From assembly GCA_019136035.1 (NCBI GenBank), contig JAGVUW010000529.1, positions 1 to 19,445 on the forward strand: DNA of 19,445 nucleotides. Direction: 5' to 3'. Positions 15,021 through 19,445 of this stretch are shown piece by piece. The notes under the pieces were generated by a model that ran no database searches, was not told where the DNA came from, and saw only the letters and a list, made by a program, of their open reading frames with translations. Each line of letters starts with the position of its first letter. Position 1 is the stretch's first letter. The position numbers and the translations under genes were made by a program. The stretch is from Verrucomicrobiota bacterium. Its GTDB lineage: Bacteria > Verrucomicrobiota > Lentisphaeria > Oligosphaerales > JAFGRS01.

Positions 15021-16601
15021 TCACTCAGGCCGGTGGCTCAGGATGGTCCCGGCCAGGGGGCCGTACATCCCCCTGCCCCAGGTCACGGTGGCACCAGCGA
15101 GGCCGGCGCTCAGACGCGGCTCCACCGCCGCGGACCTCAGTTCGCGGCCGTCCTGGAGGAGGCGCAGACGGCCCTCGGCGACGACGACCTCGAAGGTCGT
15201 CGGGGCGCCGGTCCAGCGCACCTGGCCGGTGACCTGCCCGGGCCAGCGGAAGCGGTGCACCAGGCCGTACTCGGCCAGGGCCGCGTCGGTGATGAAGGTA
15301 TACCCCTCCGGTCGCGGCGTGCCGCCCTTGTTGGAGGTGCCGACGTAGAGGGCGTCGCCGAGGCTGACGAGGCTGGTCGCACGCTGGCCCCAGTCGTTCA
15401 TGACATTCTTCGTGCCGTTGGCCTGGTTGTAGGCGACAATCTCGGCCTCGTACGGGTGCCCGACCGCGGCAGTGAGCGGCGGCTGGGTGAAGAGCCGTTC
15501 CATAGGCGTCCAGGTGTCGGCATGGCGGTCATAGCGCCAGACCTCGGCCCACGGCCACACCGTGGCGTAGAGGTCGCCCCGGTAGAGCGCCAGCGCCTGG
15601 GCCTCGCGGCTGTAGGTGGCTACGCCCGGCAGACTCGGCGGCCAGAGCTCGCGCAGGCGCATCGCCTCGCCGTCGAACTCGTACACGCATCCGGTGGGGT
15701 ACTGGCCCAGGAGCAGGCGGTCGTAGTAGTTCAGCATCGCGTAGACCTGGAAGCTCTTGCCGTCAACCGTGCGCAGCGTCTGCCAGGCGCCGTCACGGAA
15801 GGCGTAGACGCCGCCCCAGTTGGTCACGGTCAGGACCGTCTCGCCAAGCTGACCCCAGGCCCAGGTCGTCTGCCGCAGCGTCGTCGTGGGCTGTGCGATG
15901 GCCTTGGAGAGGTCCGGCGCCGGCTGGCCGGGCTGCCACGACAGCGCGCAGACCCGCGTGAAGGAGTCGGCGTCGTCGACGCCGCGCCGGTCGTGGTAGA
16001 AGAAGAGGTGCCCCTGAGCGTAGTAGACATGGTGAATCGTCTCGCGCTCGGGGGCCGCCAGGATCGTCTCGCCGCGGTAGGCGACGCGGCCGCGCTCGAA
16101 GGTCAGCACCCCGTCGCCGAGGGCCATGGCGCCATCGCCGCCGCCCAGCCCGGCGGCGGCGTGCTCTGCGGATGGCTCCCAGGTACCGGCGGCGGCACTC
16201 CAGAGCTGCGGCCGGCTCGTGGGGCTCAGCGGCCGGACAAGCAGGCGGCCGTCGACGTCGCCGATGTAGACGCCGGTGTCGGCACTGAAGCGCGGCAGGG
16301 CGTCGTGCACCGGCGCGGCGGTCTCCACTGCCGGACGAACGAAGCACTGCAGGGCCCGGCGGTCGTTCCGGCAGGTGGTGTTGTACAGCCCCTGGAAACC
16401 GGCACCGGCCACGACACGCCCATCGCGGTCCGTGACCTCGAAGAGAGTCCCGAAGTTCTGGCCGAGGTCGGCCCCGAAGTCGACCTGGACGGTCACGTGC
16501 ATCGCCGAGCCCTCCGGAAGTGCAGCCGCCTCGCCGGCCAGCGCCGACCAGGCCAGACTCGATGACAGGACGCCATGCAGCAGAACAGCGGACAGCTTCA
16601 T
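15021..16601 (-). CDS. Exported beta-propeller-like protein of unknown function
   Basis: 526 residues. The start at 16601 (MKLSAVLLHGVL) has AGGAGG about 10 nt upstream; a longer in-frame reading to 16796 has no ribosome site and looks non-coding. A signal peptide covers about residues 1-22, ending WSALAG. The protein is made of repeated short beta strands with Gly-Asp turns and Trp/Tyr-rich blades, such as GGVYAFRDGAWQTL, GCVYEFDGEAMRLREL, AEVWRYDRHADTWTPM and DALYVGTSNKGG, a pattern seen in Kelch-like propellers. C77 and C86 near the N terminus could form a disulfide. The last 75 residues form a separate beta-rich tail. No catalytic motif is evident. It is probably extracytoplasmic and binding or structural; function is unknown. 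Confidence 0.82.
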   Translation of the reverse strand: MKLSAVLLHGVLSSSLAWSALAGEAAALPEGSAMHVTVQVDFGADLGQNFGTLFEVTDRDGRVVAGAGFQGLYNTTCRNDRRALQCFVRPAVETAAPVHDALPRFSADTGVYIGDVDGRLLVRPLSPTSRPQLWSAAAGTWEPSAEHAAAGLGGGDGAMALGDGVLTFERGRVAYRGETILAAPERETIHHVYYAQGHLFFYHDRRGVDDADSFTRVCALSWQPGQPAPDLSKAIAQPTTTLRQTTWAWGQLGETVLTVTNWGGVYAFRDGAWQTLRTVDGKSFQVYAMLNYYDRLLLGQYPTGCVYEFDGEAMRLRELWPPSLPGVATYSREAQALALYRGDLYATVWPWAEVWRYDRHADTWTPMERLFTQPPLTAAVGHPYEAEIVAYNQANGTKNVMNDWGQRATSLVSLGDALYVGTSNKGGTPRPEGYTFITDAALAEYGLVHRFRWPGQVTGQVRWTGAPTTFEVVVAEGRLRLLQDGRELRSAAVEPRLSAGLAGATVTWGRGMYGPLAGTILSHRPE

Positions 16602-16887
16602 CGGGACGGCCCTCCTGAGCGTTTCCGAGACGACCCCCACAACCCGATTGCCGCCAACGGCCACGGCCACGACCCCTGAATGTACTCCGCCAACCGCTGA
16701 AGAGGAACGCCCCGACCCGCTGCCCCCAGGGCTGATCGAAGACTGCCTCAGTGCTCGCCTGGCCGCCCGGAACGGATGCCAGAACCTGGCCCTCAAATTG
16801 CCCTGTGCTGCCCCCGCGGCCTGCTCGCTCAGCGAGGTCGCCCGCCGCGGCCGCCGCCGACCGGCACCGTCATCGCGCCGCGCTCCC
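16602..16887. other. Intergenic region without recognisable gene
   Basis: 286 bp between the M28-GNAT stop and the propeller protein start. It contains the propeller gene's ribosome site near its left end. No clear intrinsic terminator, RNA gene or promoter could be recognised. Confidence 0.5.
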
Positions 16888-18561
16888 TCACCCGCGCTTC
16901 CTGAGGTAGACCACCGAGCCGCCGACCTTCTCGTAACCGAGCTTCTCGTAGACGCGCTGTGCCGGCAGGTCGTGGGTCATGGTGACGACAGTGAAGCGCG
17001 AGTAGCCCTCGGCATCCATGCGCCGGGCGATCTCGCGCTGCAGTGCCGAGCCGATGCCGCGCCCCTGGAAGTCCGGGTGGACGGCGTTGTTGCCGATCTG
17101 GGCGATGCCGCTGGAGGCGTCGAAGCCCGCCGAGGCATAGCCGACGACACGCCCCCCGACCTCGCAGACGACGGCATCCAGCGGACGGGCACGAATGCCA
17201 GCCAGGACGCCGCTGGACTTGTGCACATGCCAGGGCTTGCCCGCCAGGGCCATGCCGAAGTACTCCTCCTGGATGCGCGCCATGCAGTACGGCCCGAAGG
17301 CCGCCTCGGTCACCGCCGCGATGCCCTCGGCATCGCTGAAACGGAAGGGCCGTATGAGGCGGTCGTCCTGACGCAGATACGGGTAGAACGGCGCCGCGCC
17401 GGCGAGGCGCTCGATCATGCCGACCACATGGGGCACATGCCAGGCGCACCGGGCGACGTCGAGGAACTCGGCACGGTCGTCCGGAGTGTGGTAACAGGGC
17501 CGCGGCGCCAGGCCGGCGTCGCAGACGAAGACGTACGGCAGGCCCAGGCCCAGGGCGACCCCGTGGTCGCAGCCGGCCGCCGTCGAGACGTCGACTCGGA
17601 AGGCCTCGCGGACCGGCGCCGTGAAGGCGGTCTCACAGAAGCCACGGCAGCCGGCGTACATCATCCGGGGCGTGCCGGCGAGGTTGCCGACGTCGTCTAT
17701 CTCGACGTGGGCCACCGTGCGCTCGGCCAGGCCCGGCCGACGACCGTAGAACGCCTTCGCACCGGCGCCGCAGCAGTCATCGCCGCCATTCTCCTCGCTC
17801 CCGGTCGAGACGAGGAGCACCGTCGCCGGGAAACGCCGGCCCGCCAGAGCCCGCGCTACCTCCAGGAGCACCGCCGTGCCGCTGGCGTTGTCCAGCGCAC
17901 CGGGCGCGAAGGCGGCGGAGTCGTGGTGCGCCGAGACGACCAGGACCGTATCGCCCGTCCCCGGCAGGGCCGCCACGACATTCTGGGACTCGCCCTGACG
18001 CGGCGCCTCGACGGCCGTCACGACCAGGCGCGCCCGCTTGCCCTGATGCCGCAACAGCGCGTTGCCTGTCCGCCAGCTCACCGCCGCCACCGGCAGCCCG
18101 AGCTCGGGATAGCGCACCGCCTTGGTCTCGATCCCGTCCATGTGCGCGCTGATCACCACCAGGCCGCGCAGACCCTGCGCCTCGAGGCCGACCAGGTACG
18201 GTATCGCCACCGCATGGCTGTCGCCGGCAAAGAACAGCCCGATCCGGCCGGCTACCGCACCCGACTCCTTCCGCGGCGCCGAAGCCCGACCCAGGAACAC
18301 CAGCTCGCCGGTGACATAGCCCGCCGCGGCAAACTGCGTCGGCAACGACGGGTAGGACTCCGCTACACCCTCGACGGTCAGACGCGAGGAGGCCGCCTGA
18401 TGCGAGGCCGAGGCAAATCGCTCGATCGCCGCCTCGTACCCCAGCGCCTGCAACCGCCCGGCGACGTACTGCGCCGCCGCCAGCTCCGGCCAACTGCCCG
18501 GCGCGCGCGGACCGATCTCCAGAAGGTCACGAACCGTCTTCTCGATCGATGCTTCCAACAC
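16888..18561 (-). CDS. M28-family zinc aminopeptidase fused to GNAT N-acetyltransferase
   Basis: 557 residues from the GTG at 18561, chosen because GGAGGAGG lies about 6 nt upstream; an in-frame GTG at 18636 lies upstream of the predicted -10 box and so is unlikely. Residues about 1-400 form an M28 peptidase with a PA-like insert (about 80-195). Its zinc ligands and base are all visible: H212 and D214 in SAHHDS, D224 in GALDNASG, E256-E257 in GSEENGG, D289 in VEIDDVG and H358 in CYHTPDD. Residues about 400-557 form a GNAT domain (RLIRPFRFSDAEGIAAV, then AVHPDFQGRGIGSAL, which binds acetyl-CoA, and a C-terminal AQRVYEKLGYEKVGG). No signal peptide is seen, so it probably acts in the cytoplasm. 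Most M28 proteins lack a GNAT domain. The likely theme is peptide or amino-acid cleavage coupled to acetylation; the substrate is unknown. Confidence 0.92.
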   Translation of the reverse strand: MLEASIEKTVRDLLEIGPRAPGSWPELAAAQYVAGRLQALGYEAAIERFASASHQAASSRLTVEGVAESYPSLPTQFAAAGYVTGELVFLGRASAPRKESGAVAGRIGLFFAGDSHAVAIPYLVGLEAQGLRGLVVISAHMDGIETKAVRYPELGLPVAAVSWRTGNALLRHQGKRARLVVTAVEAPRQGESQNVVAALPGTGDTVLVVSAHHDSAAFAPGALDNASGTAVLLEVARALAGRRFPATVLLVSTGSEENGGDDCCGAGAKAFYGRRPGLAERTVAHVEIDDVGNLAGTPRMMYAGCRGFCETAFTAPVREAFRVDVSTAAGCDHGVALGLGLPYVFVCDAGLAPRPCYHTPDDRAEFLDVARCAWHVPHVVGMIERLAGAAPFYPYLRQDDRLIRPFRFSDAEGIAAVTEAAFGPYCMARIQEEYFGMALAGKPWHVHKSSGVLAGIRARPLDAVVCEVGGRVVGYASAGFDASSGIAQIGNNAVHPDFQGRGIGSALQREIARRMDAEGYSRFTVVTMTHDLPAQRVYEKLGYEKVGGSVVYLRKRG

Positions 18562-18626
18562 AGGTGCCTCCTCCACACTCCAGACCACTGCCGCCGCGCT
18601 GCCAGCGCGGCCCGGACCTGCCCCGG

Positions 18627-18655
18627 ACGCTACCACGGCCAGGACGATATGTCAA
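18627..18655 (-). promoter_or_regulatory. Sigma70-like promoter for the M28-GNAT gene
   Basis: A perfect -35 TTGACA (18650-18655) is followed after 17 nt by TAGCGT (18627-18632) on the minus strand. Transcription would start near 18620, giving a leader of about 60 nt before the GTG at 18561. It also argues against the longer reading from 18636. Confidence 0.6.
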
Positions 18656-18669
18656 TCGTGACGCCACCG

Positions 18670-18698
18670 TTGACTTTCCGACTCGTTCAGTGTACCTT
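18670..18698 (+). promoter_or_regulatory. Sigma70-like promoter for the ACT-domain gene
   Basis: TTGACT (18670-18675) is followed after exactly 17 nt by TACCTT (18693-18698), which keeps the three most conserved -10 bases. Its -35 box lies only 14 bp from the -35 box of the divergent promoter, so one bound regulator could touch both. Confidence 0.55.
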
Positions 18699-18711
18699 CG
18701 GCACAACGCGC

Positions 18712-18746
18712 CGAAGCCTTTGCAGGGCCACTCCCCTCCGGCTTCG
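18712..18746 (+). other. Hairpin in the leader of the ACT-domain gene
   Basis: CGAAGCC (18712-18718) can pair with GGCTTCG (18740-18746) across a 21-nt loop, close to the predicted 5' end of the transcript. It could be a leader structure or chance pairing in GC-rich DNA. Confidence 0.35.
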
Positions 18747-18794
18747 CTGCGGCGGCGGGCTGACGGCGGTGTGCACTCAAAGGAGGCCTGGCGT

Positions 18795-19205
18795 ATGAAG
18801 CTTGACGTGACCCGAACTCAGGTCTGGGCGGCGGGAGTGAGGGACGAACCCGGGGCCTTGGCGGAGAAGCTCGAGGCTCTGCATCAGGCCGGCGCCAATC
18901 TCGAGTGGGCCCCCGAAGAGCCCGGCCAGGGGGTCGTGCTGGTGACGCCCCTCAAGGGTACCGCGCAACTGCGCGCCGCCCGCGCCATGGGCTTCGTCAG
19001 GGGTGACGACCTGTACTTCGTGCGCGTCGCCGGCGCCGAGGCACCGGGGATCGCGGCGGCGATCACGGCAGCCCTGGCCGCTGGCGGCGTGAACCTCCGC
19101 GGCCTCTCAGCCAGCGCCATCGGCAAGCGCTTCGTGGCCCACCTGGCCCTGGACAGCGCCGCCGATGCCACCAAGGCCATCCGGATCCTCAAGAAGCTCG
19201 CCTGA
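18795..19205 (+). CDS. Small protein with two ACT domains
   Basis: 136 residues. The ATG at 18795 has AAAGGAGG about 8 nt upstream, the clearest ribosome site in the region; a longer in-frame reading from 18549 crosses the promoter and is rejected. The first ACT-like unit covers about residues 7-70 (VRDEPGALAEKLEALHQAGANLEW) and the second about 73-135 (YFVRV, then APGIAAAITAALAAGGVNL and FVAHLALD). ACT domains bind amino acids or related small ligands and often pair up. No catalytic domain is attached, so a stand-alone sensor or regulatory subunit is likely. It is divergent from the M28-GNAT gene, which fits an amino-acid theme, though a link is inference. Confidence 0.88.
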   Translation: MKLDVTRTQVWAAGVRDEPGALAEKLEALHQAGANLEWAPEEPGQGVVLVTPLKGTAQLRAARAMGFVRGDDLYFVRVAGAEAPGIAAAITAALAAGGVNLRGLSASAIGKRFVAHLALDSAADATKAIRILKKLA

Positions 19206-19247
19206 GCGCCGAAACGTACCCGCGCCGGACGCCAGCCTGGACCACCC

Positions 19248-19270
19248 ACGAAGCCCCCCCCCCGCTTCGT
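19248..19270 (+). terminator. Hairpin after the ACT-domain gene, possible terminator
   Basis: ACGAAGC (19248-19254) pairs with GCTTCGT (19264-19270) around a loop of nine C residues, 43 bp after the ACT gene stop. There is no following T-run, so intrinsic termination is uncertain. Confidence 0.35.
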
Positions 19271-19382
19271 CCATAGTCCCCGCGCAGCGCCTTATACTAT
19301 TGCGGCCGCCGCTACTACAGCCCGGGGTTCGGGAGGTGGGCGAATAGGGATCCGATCGGGGAGGACGGGGGGCTGCGGCTCC

Positions 19383-19445
19383 ATGGTTTTGTGGGGAATG
19401 AGGTCCCCGGTGAGGTCGATACTCTCGGCGTTTGGAAGCTCGTTA
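19383..19445 (+). CDS. Possible start of an unrecognised gene (partial)
   Basis: An open frame begins at the ATG at 19383 and stays open for 21 codons to the edge (MVLWGMRSPVRSILSAFGSS...), with an internal ATG at 19398. The Arg-then-hydrophobic pattern could be the front of a signal peptide. A -10-like TATACT sits at 19293-19298, but no good -35 box or ribosome site is seen. Too short to identify; it may be non-coding. Confidence 0.22.
   Translation, partial: MVLWGMRSPVRSILSAFGSSL

Noticed and set aside
16276..18798. Long plus-strand open frame (840 codons)
   Set aside because: It is antisense to the M28-GNAT gene, whose metal-binding and acetyl-CoA motifs are intact; the frame has low-complexity Arg-rich composition and runs through both predicted promoters.
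19293..19445. Possible structured RNA gene after a TATACT box
   Set aside because: No tmRNA, SRP RNA, RNase P or 6S RNA signature could be recognised, and the -35 box is missing.

Overview
This is a GC-rich bacterial window, roughly two-thirds G+C by eye. Fifteen convincing protein genes can be read, plus one doubtful gene start at the right edge. No rRNA, tRNA, CRISPR array, insertion sequence or phage gene was seen. The gene content is a UROD-family protein, a xylose isomerase-like TIM barrel, several exported proteins of glycosidase, binding or beta-propeller type, an HPr/EI pair without EII genes, and a specialised NusG paralogue. Together these suggest a polysaccharide-using free-living lineage such as Armatimonadota, Planctomycetota, Lentisphaerota or a neighbouring candidate phylum. 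This placement is inference; there is no phylogenetic marker strong enough to fix it.

Layout: every gene from 1 to 18561 lies on the minus strand, so it reads best from right to left. At 18795-19205 a small two-ACT-domain protein runs on the plus strand. It is divergent from an M28 peptidase-GNAT fusion (16888-18561), and back-to-back sigma70-like promoters sit between them. Next come an exported beta-propeller-like protein (15021-16601), then archease and the RNA ligase RtcB (14433-14882, 12981-14420). An exported alpha/beta hydrolase follows, overlapping by 4 bp an exported C45/Ntn-type acyltransferase or amidohydrolase (9800-12711). A 465-bp intergenic stretch contains a composite repeat. 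After it comes a tight run: xylose isomerase-like protein, HPr (ptsH) and enzyme I (ptsI) (6211-9334). This is followed closely by an exported binding-module-like protein and a large glycosidase-like protein overlapping by 1 bp (2603-6162). The left end has a NusG/RfaH-like protein, a UROD/MtaA-like protein, and two tandem YbjQ-family genes, the last cut by the window edge.

How the genes may work together: EI and HPr form a phosphorelay from PEP. HPr keeps both the catalytic His and the regulatory Ser, so the pair may serve carbon-catabolite control or regulatory phosphorylation, because no EIIA/B/C lies here. The sugar-isomerase-like enzyme upstream and the secreted carbohydrate-active-looking proteins downstream fit a sugar-use theme. 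RtcB and archease form an RNA repair or splicing module. The hydrolase/C45 pair looks like a two-step exported deacylation or ester/amide hydrolysis unit on an unknown substrate.

Most unusual features: the M28 peptidase fused to a GNAT domain; an Asp-to-His change at a metal-1 ligand position of the xylose isomerase-like enzyme; the HLDG variant of the UROD/MtaA HxC motif; the repeated IPAIRQ segment at the front of the NusG paralogue; and the nested repeat at 9541-9729. None amounts to a proven new system.
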